From DATAWZ01 sp036266975 (GTDB lineage: Bacteria; Actinomycetota; Thermoleophilia; Solirubrobacterales; Solirubrobacteraceae), in assembly GCA_036266975.1 (NCBI GenBank), contig DATAWZ010000215.1:1-40206 (forward strand): a DNA stretch of 40,206 nucleotides. Reading direction: 5' to 3'. The position numbers and the translations under genes are program-made. This document shows, one piece after another, positions 14,857-23,305 of this stretch. The notes under the pieces were generated by a model, which worked only from the letters and a program-made list of their open reading frames with translations, was not told the DNA's origin and did no database searches. Every line of letters begins with the position of its first letter. The stretch's first letter is position 1.

Positions 14857-15222
14857 CGCGCGACTACCGGGTCGAGCGCGGCGGCGTGGCCGCCGAGACG
14901 TGCGCGAGCCTCGGCGAGCGCGCGCATCAGCTCGCCCTCGGAGTGACGTCGAGCTTTGCGTAGATGCCGGCCAGGTGGCTCTCGACCGTGCCCCGGCTCA
15001 CGATCAACAGCTCGCCGGTGCGCGCGACTACCGGGTCGAGCGCGGGGGCGTGGCCGCCCAGACGTGCGCGAGGCTCGGCGAGCCGCTGGTCGAGCCGGCG
15101 TGATCGCCGCGCTCGGCGAGCGCGCGCATCAGCTCGCCCTTGGAGTGCACGTCGAGCTTTGAGTAGATGCTGGCCAGGTGGCTCTCGACCGTGCGCCGGC
15201 TCACGATCAGCAGCTCGCCGAT
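14857..15222. repeat. Tandem duplication of a tail-to-tail gene junction
   Basis: The block from about 14857 to 15016 is repeated from about 15017 to 15222. Both copies contain CGCGCGACTACCGGGTCGAG and the LuxR-type HTH end read on the minus strand (GELLIVSRRTVESHLASIYS in the 15.1-kb copy, GELLIVSRGTVESHLAGIYA in the 14.9-kb copy). The first copy lacks about 38 nt between two CTCGGCGAG repeats and has drifted. The original unit joined the 3' ends of the phosphatase gene and the regulator gene; the left copy is now a dead remnant. Confidence 0.75.
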
Positions 15223-17958
15223 CTCCTGCGCGGTGAGCCGCTGCGCGGCCAGGCGCGCGACCTCCCACTCGCGGGCCGTGAAGGCGTCGGCCCCCAGCGC
15301 GGTCGCCGCGGCGCGCCGGCCGGCGGCGCCCACCGACCGCAGCCGCTCGAGCACGCGGTCGCGCCGCCAGGTCGCGCCGATCTCGTTGAACGCCGCCGCA
15401 GCGGCGCGCAGCCCGTCGACCCGCGCCGGGTCCCGGCGCTGGCGGGCCGCACCCTCGGCGGCGAGCGCGCGCGCCTGATACCCGAGGTAGCCCGTGGTCC
15501 CGAACCATTCCGCGGCGTCCCGGCCGCGGCGCTCGCCCTGCTCGAGTGCGCCGCCGGCGAGGGCCGCCCACGCCTGGGCGAGCGCGGCGAACCCGTCGTA
15601 GAGTGGACGGGCCACGAGCGCGGCGACCTCGGCCAGTCGATCGCTCGCGGCCGCCGCCCCGTCCGCGTCGCCCAGCTCGGCGCACAGCTCGACCAGGTCG
15701 ACGAGGACCGGCGGCGCGAGCGCCGGCGCGTTCATCGCGAGCAGGTTCTGCGCGGAGCGCTCGAGCTCGACGCGGGCCGCGTCCAGGCGCCCGTCGCGCC
15801 AGGCGAGCATCCCCTCGGCGTGGCGGAACTGGTCGGTGACGTAGAACCAGTCGCGGCGCCCGCCGTAGACGCCGCGCGCCTGCACGAGCGCGCGGCGCGC
15901 CTCGCCGAGCCCGTCGGTCTCCGCGCCGGCGAGCGCGCCGACCACCGCGGCCAGCCCGCGGCGCAGGCTCAGGCCCGTGAGCACGCCCTCCTCGGCGCAT
16001 CGCACGGCGCCGGCGAGGTCGCCGGCGAGCCAGCGAATCTCCGCCTCCAGGCCGAGCACGATGCTCTGGCGCCAGCCCGGATCGGCCGCGCGCGCCTGCT
16101 CGAAGGCCGCATAGGCGCCGGGCAGGTCGCCCGAGTAGCCGAGGATCCAGCCGAGGCTCATCGCGTGGCGCAGGATCCGGTACGGGTCGCCCAGGCGGCG
16201 GGCGACCTCCAGCGCGCGGTCCACCGCCTCCTCGGCGCCGTCGACGTCACCGGAGACGAAGCGACCGCTGCTCAGCCCGCCGAGCGCCGCCTCGAGCACC
16301 GAGTCCTCGGCCCCGGCCTCCCCGAGCACGCGCTCGGCGCCCTGCACGAGCATCCGGATGTCGCCGGCGATCGCCCCGATGTAGGCCCGTTCGATCGCCG
16401 CACGCAGCGCGCCGGCGCGGTCGCCGGCACGCTCGAACAGGGCGATCGCCTCGTCGGCCTCGCGGGCGGCGCGCTCGACGTCGCCGGTGCCGTAGGCGAG
16501 CGTGGTCACCAGCCGGCCCTTGATCACCGCGCGCGCGTGGGTGTCCAGGTGCGCCTGGGGCAGCGCGTCGATCTTGCTCAGCGCGGCGGCGGCGGTGCCG
16601 GTGTCGCCGTCGGCGCGGTGGTCGAACATCCAGTGCGGCAGCTCCTCGGCCACCGTCGCCCAGCGGTCATCGCCGGCCGGCAGCAGGTCGCCGAGGACGC
16701 CCAGGAGCGTGACCCCCTCGCGGTAGGCGCCACGGCGATCGGCCTCGGCGAGCGCGCCCTGCACGACCTCGATCGCCTCGTCGTCGCCAGCCTCGGCCGA
16801 GTGCGCGAAGTGCGCGGCGGCCTCGGCGAGCTGGCCGCGGGCGAGCAGCGCGCGCCCCAGGAGCCGGTGGATGACCAGCCGCCGGGCCGCGCCGAGGTCG
16901 TGGCGGATCGTCTCCTCGATCAACGGGTGGGCGATCTCGTAGCCCCAGCGCGCGTGGACGCGCTCCTCGACGAGCAGCCGCATGTCGACGAGGCGCTCGA
17001 GCGCGAGTGCCAGATCGGCCAGCGGGGGAGTGGTCAGCCGTGCGATCTCGCTGAGCTCGAGGCGATCGCCCGCGACCGCGAGCAGCTCGAGCACCTCGCG
17101 CCCGAGCGGCTCGACCCCCAGCACCCGCGTGCGCACCGCCTCCACGACGACCTCGGGCAGCGCCCCGGGCCGCTCGCCCTCGCCGGCGAGGTGCGGCCCG
17201 GCCAGCGCCTGCAGCAGCCCGAGCGCGAAGAAGGCGTTGCCGCGCGAGCGCGCGACGAGGGCGTCGACGACCTCGGGGGTCGCCTCGGGCCCGAGCACCT
17301 CGCGCGCGAGCTCGCCGACCGCGGGATCGCTGAGCGGGTTCAGGACCATGCGCTGCAGGGCGCCCTGCTGCTCGAGGTCGAGCAGGACCCGCATCGCCTC
17401 CGGCTGGCGGGTGAGCGCGCCGGTGCGAGCGATCGCGATGACCAACAGGCCGGCGCCCACGGGATGGTCGGCGAGATAGTGCAGCACGTCCCAGGAGGAC
17501 GGGTCGGCCTGATGGACGTCGTCGAGCACGACGATCAGCGGCCGCTCGCGGGCCAGCTCGGCGACGAGCGCGCCCAGGCCGTCGAGCACACGCGGGCGCG
17601 AGGGCACCGGCGCCGAGCGCGCCTCGGTGCCGCGGGCCACCGCGACGCTGCGCAGCAGCCCGGCCAGGTCATCCAGGCCGTCACACAGGGCGCGGACCTC
17701 GTCGGGCTCGCGGTCACGCAGGTGACGCTCGAGCGCCTCGGCCCACAGGCCGAACGAGGCGCTGCCGCTGAGCGGGTGCGCGCGGGCCGCGAGGCCCATC
17801 GCGGCGCGCGCATGGCGCTCGAGGACCTCCTGGGCGAGCCGGGTCTTGCCCACGCCCGGATCGGCGAGCAGCAGCACGCAGCGCAACCGGCCCGTCGACG
17901 CCTGCGCGAAGGCCGCGTCGAGCTCGGCCAGCTCCTGGTCGCGTCCGATCAGACGCAT
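15028..17958 (-). CDS. LuxR-family ATPase regulator (MalT/LAL type)
   Basis: Large signal-transducing ATPase activator, 976 residues from ATG 17958. Order: MRLIGRDQELAELDAAFAQA, Walker A LADPGVGKTR (K38, T39), Walker B LIVVLDDVHQADPSSWDVLH, a winged-helix/arm region, a long helical TPR-like region (about 370-850), and a C-terminal LuxR HTH (FTAREWEVARLAAQRLTAQE IGELL…RRTVESHLASIYSKLDV). An in-frame GTG at 18003 would add 15 residues, but the conserved domain begins at the ATG. The stop at 15028 lies beyond the usual C-terminus, inside DNA that also encodes the phosphatase tail, so the last ~25 residues are probably accidental. Target genes and inducer are unknown; neighbours suggest nothing specific. 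Confidence 0.9.
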   Translation of the reverse strand: MRLIGRDQELAELDAAFAQASTGRLRCVLLLADPGVGKTRLAQEVLERHARAAMGLAARAHPLSGSASFGLWAEALERHLRDREPDEVRALCDGLDDLAGLLRSVAVARGTEARSAPVPSRPRVLDGLGALVAELARERPLIVVLDDVHQADPSSWDVLHYLADHPVGAGLLVIAIARTGALTRQPEAMRVLLDLEQQGALQRMVLNPLSDPAVGELAREVLGPEATPEVVDALVARSRGNAFFALGLLQALAGPHLAGEGERPGALPEVVVEAVRTRVLGVEPLGREVLELLAVAGDRLELSEIARLTTPPLADLALALERLVDMRLLVEERVHARWGYEIAHPLIEETIRHDLGAARRLVIHRLLGRALLARGQLAEAAAHFAHSAEAGDDEAIEVVQGALAEADRRGAYREGVTLLGVLGDLLPAGDDRWATVAEELPHWMFDHRADGDTGTAAAALSKIDALPQAHLDTHARAVIKGRLVTTLAYGTGDVERAAREADEAIALFERAGDRAGALRAAIERAYIGAIAGDIRMLVQGAERVLGEAGAEDSVLEAALGGLSSGRFVSGDVDGAEEAVDRALEVARRLGDPYRILRHAMSLGWILGYSGDLPGAYAAFEQARAADPGWRQSIVLGLEAEIRWLAGDLAGAVRCAEEGVLTGLSLRRGLAAVVGALAGAETDGLGEARRALVQARGVYGGRRDWFYVTDQFRHAEGMLAWRDGRLDAARVELERSAQNLLAMNAPALAPPVLVDLVELCAELGDADGAAAASDRLAEVAALVARPLYDGFAALAQAWAALAGGALEQGERRGRDAAEWFGTTGYLGYQARALAAEGAARQRRDPARVDGLRAAAAAFNEIGATWRRDRVLERLRSVGAAGRRAAATALGADAFTAREWEVARLAAQRLTAQEIGELLIVSRRTVESHLASIYSKLDVHSKGELMRALAERGDHAGSTSGSPSLAHVWAATPPRSTR

Positions 17959-18052
17959 GGTCCCGTTGGCGCTCGGACCGACAACGCACCGCAAGCCTGA
18001 CACACGGGGCCACGTTCCGGCGCTCGTGCAGGCGCGCTAGCGTGTTCGACCG

Positions 18053-18808
18053 ATGCGCCGGCGCACGAGGGAAGACCGGATCCGGGAGCAGATGCGCGAG
18101 CGGCGCCCCGCCGGCGTCACCGTCAGCCACTACCCGCCCGGAGAGGCGCCCGACCACTACGTCCCGGGCGACTTCAGCCTGCACCGCGCGACGACGACCA
18201 AGGGCCGGGGCGGGGCGACCACGACGCTCGGCAAGCTGATCCAGGCCGGCGAGCGCGTGCGCTTCGGCGACTGCGACTTCGCGCGCTGGACGCACTCCAC
18301 GCTGATCGTCTCCGAGCAGGGTGACCTCTGCGAGGCCATCGAGTCGGGCGTCGCCCTGGACAACATCGAGAAGTACCGCGGCAGCGACTACCTGGTCGTC
18401 CACGTGGTCGCCTCGCCCGAGCAGCGCGAGCTCGCCTGCGGCTTCGGCCGCTCGCACGTCGGCGACAAGTACGGCGTCCTCAACTTCGTCGGCCTGGCCG
18501 TGCAGGCGCTGTTCGGCTGGAACCTGTCGATCCACATGGACGGCCAGTTCATCTGCTCGGGCCTGGTCTCCCGGGCCACCGAGAAGTACATCGTCGCCTA
18601 CCCGCGCAGCCCCGAGGACATGATGCCGGGCGACCTCGCCTACTTCTGGGACGCGCAGTCGGGCGAGCCGCTGCCGGCGCTCGGCCTGTGGGGCGCGGCG
18701 CTGGCCCGGCTCGTCGCCTTCGTCGACCTGTTCCGCCGACGCGGAGGCGACCCCGCCCCTGACCGCGCGCTCCGCACCCCATCGCCCCCGCCGCCTCCCA
18801 CTCTTTAA
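18053..18808 (+). CDS. Permuted NlpC/P60 (YiiX/LRAT-like) cysteine hydrolase
   Basis: A 251-residue protein with a circularly permuted papain-like fold: the histidine comes first (H81 in FARWTHSTLIVSEQGDLCEA) and the nucleophile cysteine later (C168 in DGQFICSGLVSRA), as in YiiX/YebB and LRAT-type amidases or acyltransferases. The segment GVALDNIEKYRGSDYLVVHV links them. The N-terminus is charged with no signal peptide, so it is probably cytosolic; the C-terminus ends in a Pro-rich tail (RTPSPPPPPTL). A -10 box TAGCGT (18038-18043) lies 9 nt before the ATG, implying a leaderless transcript. It is divergent from the LuxR ATPase regulator. Whether it cleaves peptide, lipid or isopeptide bonds cannot be told. 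Confidence 0.75.
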   Translation: MRRRTREDRIREQMRERRPAGVTVSHYPPGEAPDHYVPGDFSLHRATTTKGRGGATTTLGKLIQAGERVRFGDCDFARWTHSTLIVSEQGDLCEAIESGVALDNIEKYRGSDYLVVHVVASPEQRELACGFGRSHVGDKYGVLNFVGLAVQALFGWNLSIHMDGQFICSGLVSRATEKYIVAYPRSPEDMMPGDLAYFWDAQSGEPLPALGLWGAALARLVAFVDLFRRRGGDPAPDRALRTPSPPPPPTL

Positions 18809-18827
18809 CCCCCTCGATCCGCACGTT

Positions 18828-20711
18828 TCAGGCGCCGACGAGCTCGTTGATCGCCGCGGGGATCTCCTCGAGCGAGGTCGCCAGCACGCAGCGCCCGCCG
18901 CCGCGCGAGGCGACGTCGTGGCAGGCGCGCACGCGCGCCGGCTCGGCCGAGATCGCCACGACGTGCAGCACCTGAAAGCGCGCGGCCATCGCCAGCGGGT
19001 CCTCGCCGAGGTTGTGGCCGGCGTCGCTGAAGAGGATCCCGATGCGGTCGCGCGTGCTCGCGCGGCTGAGCTCGCGCAGCCCCAGCTCGAGCCCGAGGTG
19101 CAGGTTGGTCAGGCCGCGCGCGGGCAGGCTCAGCACGCGCCGCAGCAGCCGCTCGGTGTCGATCCGGGCGGAGAGCGGCTCGAGCACCGCCCCGTCGCGC
19201 CAGAAGGCGATCACGGCCAGGTCGTCGCGGTCGATCGCGGTGGCCAGCGCGCCCGCCGCCACCGCCGCGTTGACGAGCTGCTCGCCGCGCATCGACCCGC
19301 TGACGTCGAGCATCAGCGCGTACGCCCGCCGGGCCCGCAGCCGCTCGTGGACCCAGAAGTCCTCGGCCTCGGGGAACGGGTTGCCGGCGATCTCCTCCAG
19401 CGTGCGGTCGAGGTCCAGATCGTCCGAGCCCCAGCGGTAGCGGATCGTGGCGAGCTTGCCCCGGCCGGCGTTGGCGGTCAGCACGCGCTTGGGCAGCCGC
19501 AGCAGGATCTCGCGGGCGAGGCGCCGCGCGCGCTCGTAGAGATCCTCCTCGCGCTCCTCGCTGTCGCGCTCGGCGTCCTCGCGGCCCTCGCCCCCGAGGT
19601 CGGCGAGCGCGTCCTGGGACTCCTGCAGCTCGGCGTCCCGGTCGATGGCGGCCGGCCGGTCCAGGGCGCGCGCGACGTCGGCGGCGCTCATCACCGCCGG
19701 CGCCGCCTTGACCTCGCCCGCCTTGGGCCACGCCCGCTCGGGCGCCACGTCGGGCGCCTGCTCGACCGGCCGCGCCGGCACGCGACCCAGCGGCGCCGGG
19801 CGCGGCGGGCGGCGGCTGACGACCGGGTTCTCGAGGTCGAGCACGTGCGCGCCGCGCGGCGCCCGCGCCGGCGCGAGCAGGAAGATGTCCTCGAAGAGCT
19901 CGCGCAGGATGACCTCGGCGGGGCGGCCGCAGGAGGCGACCTGCACGCGGCCCGAGAGCGCGAGCAGCGTCGCGCTCAGCACCGCGCGCTCGGCGTCCTT
20001 CTCGCGGGCGCGCAGGGTCAGGTCGCGATGCGCGGCCAGGCGCTCGGCCACCGCGACCAGGTCGATCGCGCCGCGCACCGAGGCGCCGTGGTCGAGCTCG
20101 GGGTGATCGCGCGTCGCGCGCGTCACCGCTACCGAGCCCTCGATCAGCCAGTCGTTCTGCGATCCGGTGCGAGCGGCGACGATCGTGCGCTCCTCGTCCT
20201 CGGGTTGGGGCACGACGGCCAGCCGGACCAGGCGGTCCAGGACGGCGCGGCTGACCGGTGCGGCGCCGTGGTCGAACGGGTTCATCGCGGCGATCAGGCG
20301 AAAGCCCTCGCGCGCGTGCACCTCGCCCAGGCGCGCGACCGCGAGGCGACCCTCGGCGAGCGGGCCCAGCAGCAGGTTCAGCGTGTCGGCCGGGACTCGG
20401 TTGAGCTCCTCGATGTAGAGCAGCGCGCCCTCGCGCATCGCCTCCACGAGCGGCCCGGGGACGAAGTCCTCGTCGCGGTAGCCGTGCGCGAGCACCTCAT
20501 GCGGCGCGTGCGCGCCGGCCAGCCGCGCGGGCGTCAGGCCGGCGTTGCCCTCCACGAAGAACAGCGCCTGCCCCATCTCGGCGGCGACGTCGCGCAGCAG
20601 CGTGGACTTGCTCGTCCCCGGCGGGCCCTCGAGCAGGACGTGCAGCCCGGCGTCGAGCGAGGCCTGCACGGCCTCGCGCTCGCGCCGGCGCCCGACGACC
20701 GCCGCGCTCAC
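18828..20711 (-). CDS. MoxR AAA+ ATPase fused to VWA domain
   Basis: A 627-residue fusion. Residues 1-270 are a MoxR-type AAA+ module with Walker A EGPPGTSKSTLL (K35), LLYIEELNRVPADTLNLLLG as Walker B, and RLIAAMNPFDHGAAPVSRAV. A charged, Pro-rich linker at about 290-410 follows (DLGGEGREDAERDSEEREED). The C-terminal ~200 residues are a von Willebrand A domain with MIDAS D469-x-S-x-S in LMLDVSGSMRGEQ. The layout mirrors magnesium-chelatase D subunits and MoxR/VWA pairs that remodel or insert metals into partner enzymes. The GTG start overlaps the TGA of the partner MoxR gene (GTGA). The linked SDR or ABM proteins could be clients, but nothing in the sequence proves it. Confidence 0.85.
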   Translation of the reverse strand: MSAAVVGRRREREAVQASLDAGLHVLLEGPPGTSKSTLLRDVAAEMGQALFFVEGNAGLTPARLAGAHAPHEVLAHGYRDEDFVPGPLVEAMREGALLYIEELNRVPADTLNLLLGPLAEGRLAVARLGEVHAREGFRLIAAMNPFDHGAAPVSRAVLDRLVRLAVVPQPEDEERTIVAARTGSQNDWLIEGSVAVTRATRDHPELDHGASVRGAIDLVAVAERLAAHRDLTLRAREKDAERAVLSATLLALSGRVQVASCGRPAEVILRELFEDIFLLAPARAPRGAHVLDLENPVVSRRPPRPAPLGRVPARPVEQAPDVAPERAWPKAGEVKAAPAVMSAADVARALDRPAAIDRDAELQESQDALADLGGEGREDAERDSEEREEDLYERARRLAREILLRLPKRVLTANAGRGKLATIRYRWGSDDLDLDRTLEEIAGNPFPEAEDFWVHERLRARRAYALMLDVSGSMRGEQLVNAAVAAGALATAIDRDDLAVIAFWRDGAVLEPLSARIDTERLLRRVLSLPARGLTNLHLGLELGLRELSRASTRDRIGILFSDAGHNLGEDPLAMAARFQVLHVVAISAEPARVRACHDVASRGGGRCVLATSLEEIPAAINELVGA

Positions 20712-21616
20712 CCGTCGAGCAGATGGGCGTCGACGATCGTGCCGAGCACCTGCTCGGGAGTCAGGCCGGCCGCCTCCTGCACGGCGACCTTGCTCGACAG
20801 CGCCAGCCGCGCCGCGTCGTGCAGCAGCGAGGGCTCCAGCGCGCCGTTGTCGAGCGCCAGGCGGCGCATCGCGGCGAGCTGCTCGCCGACGAGGACGAAG
20901 TCGATCGCGCCGCGCACGCTCGAGCCCAGGCGCAGCTCGGGGTGCCCGCGGGTGGCGCGCGTGACGCGCACGGCCGAGGCGACGAGCGCGCTCGCGCTCG
21001 ACCCGGTGCGCAGCGCGACGATCTCGCGCTCCTGGAGCTCGGTCTGGTAGCCGATCGCCATGCGGCACAGCCGGTCGTAGATCGACTGGCTCACGCGCGT
21101 GGTCCCGATGTGGTCGAACGGGTTCATCGCCGCGACCAGGCGGAAGCTCGGCTCGGCGACCAGTCGGCCCACGCGCGGGATCGTGAGCTCGCGCTCGGCC
21201 ATCGCAGTGAGCAGCGTGTTGAGCGTGTCCTCGGGGATGCGGTTGAACTCCTCCAGGTACAGGAAGCCGCCGGCGCTCATCGCCTGGGGGAGCGGGCCGT
21301 GGACGAAATCCTCGGGCAGGTAGCCGCGGCGGACCACGTCGGCGGGGTTGTGGTAGCCGATCAGCTTCGCCGGCGTGAGCTCGGCGCTGCCCTCGACGAA
21401 CACCAGCGGGATCCCGAAGTGCTCGGTGACCGCCCGCAGGATCGTCGACTTGCTCGTCCCCGGCGGCCCCTCGAGCAGCAGATCGCGGCCGGCGGCGAGC
21501 ACGGCGAGCACGCTGCCGATCTGCTCCTCGCGGCCGACGACCTGGGCGCGCACGGCGTCGTAGACGGTCGCGATGTGGGTGTCGGAGAGCTCCCCGGGAG
21601 GGTTCACCACCTGCAC
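20708..21616 (-). CDS. MoxR-family AAA+ ATPase
   Basis: A 302-residue MoxR ATPase. It has VGREEQIGSVLAVLAAGRDL, Walker A EGPPGTSKSTIL (G50-T58, K56), VEGSAELTPAKLIGYHNPAD, the Walker B segment GFLYLEEFNRIPEDTLNTLL, and sensor 1 FRLVAAMNPFDHIGTTRVSQ. In both MoxR proteins of this locus the usual GTGKT is GTSKST. It lies upstream of, and overlaps, the MoxR-VWA fusion by 4 nt, and the two align over their AAA+ modules, so a mixed ring like the BchI/BchD chelatase is a reasonable model. The start is GTG 21616. A 78-nt gap separates it from the divergent SDR gene. Confidence 0.87.
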   Translation of the reverse strand: MQVVNPPGELSDTHIATVYDAVRAQVVGREEQIGSVLAVLAAGRDLLLEGPPGTSKSTILRAVTEHFGIPLVFVEGSAELTPAKLIGYHNPADVVRRGYLPEDFVHGPLPQAMSAGGFLYLEEFNRIPEDTLNTLLTAMAERELTIPRVGRLVAEPSFRLVAAMNPFDHIGTTRVSQSIYDRLCRMAIGYQTELQEREIVALRTGSSASALVASAVRVTRATRGHPELRLGSSVRGAIDFVLVGEQLAAMRRLALDNGALEPSLLHDAARLALSSKVAVQEAAGLTPEQVLGTIVDAHLLDG

Positions 21617-21694
21617 GCTATCGAGTCAACGCAGCCGTCGAAACTGAGGACTAGACTCGCCGCCGGATCTGTACGGCAAACCAAAGGAGCTCAC

Positions 21695-22567
21695 ATGGGT
21701 CGACTCGAGGGAAAGGTTGCGGTCATCACCGGCGGGGCGCGCGGGCAGGGTCGCTCGCACGCGATCCGTCTGGCCGAGGAGGGCGCGCAGATCGTCGTCA
21801 GCGACATCGCCCGCCAGCTGCCCACGGTCAAGTACGCCGGCGCGAGCGAGGGCGACCTGGCCGAGACCGTGCGCCTGGTCGAGGAGCTCGATCAGCGCTG
21901 CGTGTCGGTCGTGGCCGACGCCCGCAGCGCCGAGGACTGCAAGCGCGTGGCCGACAGCGCGATGAGCGAGTTCGGGCACATCGACATCCTCTCGGTCAAC
22001 CACGGGATCGCCACCTTCGGCAGCTGGGACACGCCCGAGGAGGAGTGGGACGAGATGATCGACATCAACCTCAAGGGGGTCTGGCAGTCGGTCAAGGCGG
22101 TCGTCCCGCACATGATCGCCGCGGGCAACGGCGGCGCGATCACGCTGACCTCGTCGGTCGCGGGGATCAAGGCCTATTACGGCACGACCGCCTACGGCGC
22201 GGCCAAGCACGGCGTGATCGGGCTGATGAAGACGCTCGCCGCCGACCTGGGGCCGCACATGATCCGCGTGAACGCCATCTGCCCGGCGACGGTCAACACG
22301 CCGATGGTCGACAACCCCGAGACGATCGCGCTGTTCACCGGCGGCAAGGACGGCGGGACGATGAAGGACATCGAGTTCCCCTCGCAGGCGATGAACCTCA
22401 TGCCGGTGCCGTGGGTCGAGGCGCGCGACATCTCCAACGCGCTGCTCTGGCTGAGCTCCGACGAGGCGCGCTATGTGACCGGGCTCGCCGTGCCGGTCGA
22501 TCTGGGCCTCTACCAGCAGCCTTCCGGGATCTCCCCGGAGGTCGGCGCCCTGCTCGCTGGAGGCTGA
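21695..22567 (+). CDS. Mycofactocin-coupled type SDR oxidoreductase
   Basis: NAD-dependent alcohol/ketone dehydrogenase, 290 residues. The nucleotide motif is TGGARGQGR (12-20), followed by SHAIRLAEEGAQIVVSDIAR. The insertion KYAGASEGDLAETVRLVEEL and the LWLSSDEARYVTGLAVPVDL ending match the actinobacterial family of SDRs that hold NAD tightly and are re-oxidised by mycofactocin. The catalytic set is present: LTSSVAG serine, AYGAAKHG tyrosine and lysine. The ribosome site AAAGGAGC precedes the ATG. Likely oxidises a secondary alcohol of a terpenoid, steroid or small ketone-alcohol pair (family-level inference). No mycofactocin biosynthesis genes are in the window. Confidence 0.85.
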   Translation: MGRLEGKVAVITGGARGQGRSHAIRLAEEGAQIVVSDIARQLPTVKYAGASEGDLAETVRLVEELDQRCVSVVADARSAEDCKRVADSAMSEFGHIDILSVNHGIATFGSWDTPEEEWDEMIDINLKGVWQSVKAVVPHMIAAGNGGAITLTSSVAGIKAYYGTTAYGAAKHGVIGLMKTLAADLGPHMIRVNAICPATVNTPMVDNPETIALFTGGKDGGTMKDIEFPSQAMNLMPVPWVEARDISNALLWLSSDEARYVTGLAVPVDLGLYQQPSGISPEVGALLAGG

Positions 22568-22615
22568 TAGGCCGGGCCGGTACGATGGCCGTCAGTCGCA
22601 GCGGAGGAGGTCCGG

Positions 22616-23263
22616 GTGTTTGCCAGCGTCAGGTGCTACTTCGTGCACCGCGCCCCGACGAGTGATCTTGCCGAATTCGTCGAGCTCGAGTTCGCCGATC
22701 GGATCGGCGGCCAGCCGGGCTTCGTGTCCTACGCCTTCGTCGACTCCGGCGACGGCGAGGCGATGTCGGTGAGCGTGTTCACGCGGCCCGGCGAGGCCGC
22801 CGCCTCGCGTGATCTCGCGCGCCGGTGGACCGAGAGCATGGCGCCGCGGCTCGAGCTCACCGCGACCGAATCCCGCCAGGGCGAGCTCGTGGTGAGCCGC
22901 ACCGCCCCCGAGCTCGCGACGGCCACGCGCGGGCGGCATCTCAGCGCGCGGCGCTACCGGCTGCGCGGCGCGGACGTGGGCGGGCTCGCGCGGATCATCG
23001 ACGGCGCCGGGGGCCTCGCCGATCGCGTGCAGGCGCTCGACGGCTTCCTCGGCTACCACGTGCTCGACTGCTCGGGCGGCGACGTGGTCTCGATCTCGAT
23101 CTTCCGCGACGCCGCCGCGGGGGCGGCGTTCGACGCGCTCGCGGCGCACGCGCTGCGCGAGGACCTCTCCGGCTTTCACTTCGATCGCACCGAGATGCTC
23201 GGAAGCGGCGAGCTGGCGGTCAGCCGGATCACCCCGGAGCTCCTGGCGCCGCTGCGCGCGTAG
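22616..23263 (+). CDS. Duplicated ABM-like (dimeric alpha/beta barrel) protein
   Basis: A 215-residue protein formed by two repeats of the antibiotic-biosynthesis-monooxygenase-like fold. The repeat units align: ADRIGGQPGFVSYAFVDSGD GEAMSVSVFTRPGEAAASRD in the first half and ADRVQALDGFLGYHVLDCSG GDVVSISIFRDAAAGAAFDA in the second. Such double domains fold as an intramolecular barrel. No cofactor residues can be assigned, so a true oxygenase activity is not implied. Start GTG 22616 is set by the ribosome site GGAGGAGG at about 22602-22609. It lies 48 nt after the SDR and is likely co-transcribed; a TACGAT box at about 22581 could also give a separate start. Confidence 0.7.
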   Translation: MFASVRCYFVHRAPTSDLAEFVELEFADRIGGQPGFVSYAFVDSGDGEAMSVSVFTRPGEAAASRDLARRWTESMAPRLELTATESRQGELVVSRTAPELATATRGRHLSARRYRLRGADVGGLARIIDGAGGLADRVQALDGFLGYHVLDCSGGDVVSISIFRDAAAGAAFDALAAHALREDLSGFHFDRTEMLGSGELAVSRITPELLAPLRA

Positions 23264-23305
23264 GCGTGTCTCGGCACGAACATTGATCGTTCGCCTGGCG
23301 AACGG

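Larger units (their letters stand above)
14109..15103 (+). pseudogene. Tyrosine/serine phosphatase, broken
   Basis: Remnant of a PtpB/DSP-like protein phosphatase. Recognisable are ILVDGLRNLRDVGGLPAGPG, the DLRARG segment, HLADPANLPCLVHCHAGKDRTGLV carrying the HCxxGKDRT phosphate loop, and, in another frame, LALELAGVSRQEILDDYECT AFYRRYRRGEVEP. The frame is broken at least three times: a small indel before GLATI, 20-nt palindromic inserts at 14279-14298 and 14635-14654, and a further indel near 14797 before FTAPRQALELSLAHI. Removing each 20-mer recreates the expected motifs (ATIVDLRA and DRTGLVVALALELAG). A region with two more degenerate palindromes (14488-14525) stays in frame. The 3' end runs into a tandem duplication and the original TGA is probably 15101-15103. 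Unlikely to make an active enzyme. Confidence 0.8.

Noticed and set aside
15478..15500. GATACCCGAGGTAGCCCG resembling the 20-nt palindrome
   Set aside because: It is normal coding sequence of the LuxR regulator (GYLGYQARALAAEG) with no frame disturbance and poor match to the core.
15178..18000. 940-codon open frame opposite the LuxR regulator
   Set aside because: Low-complexity shadow; the minus-strand frame has a complete ATPase and HTH with proper motifs.
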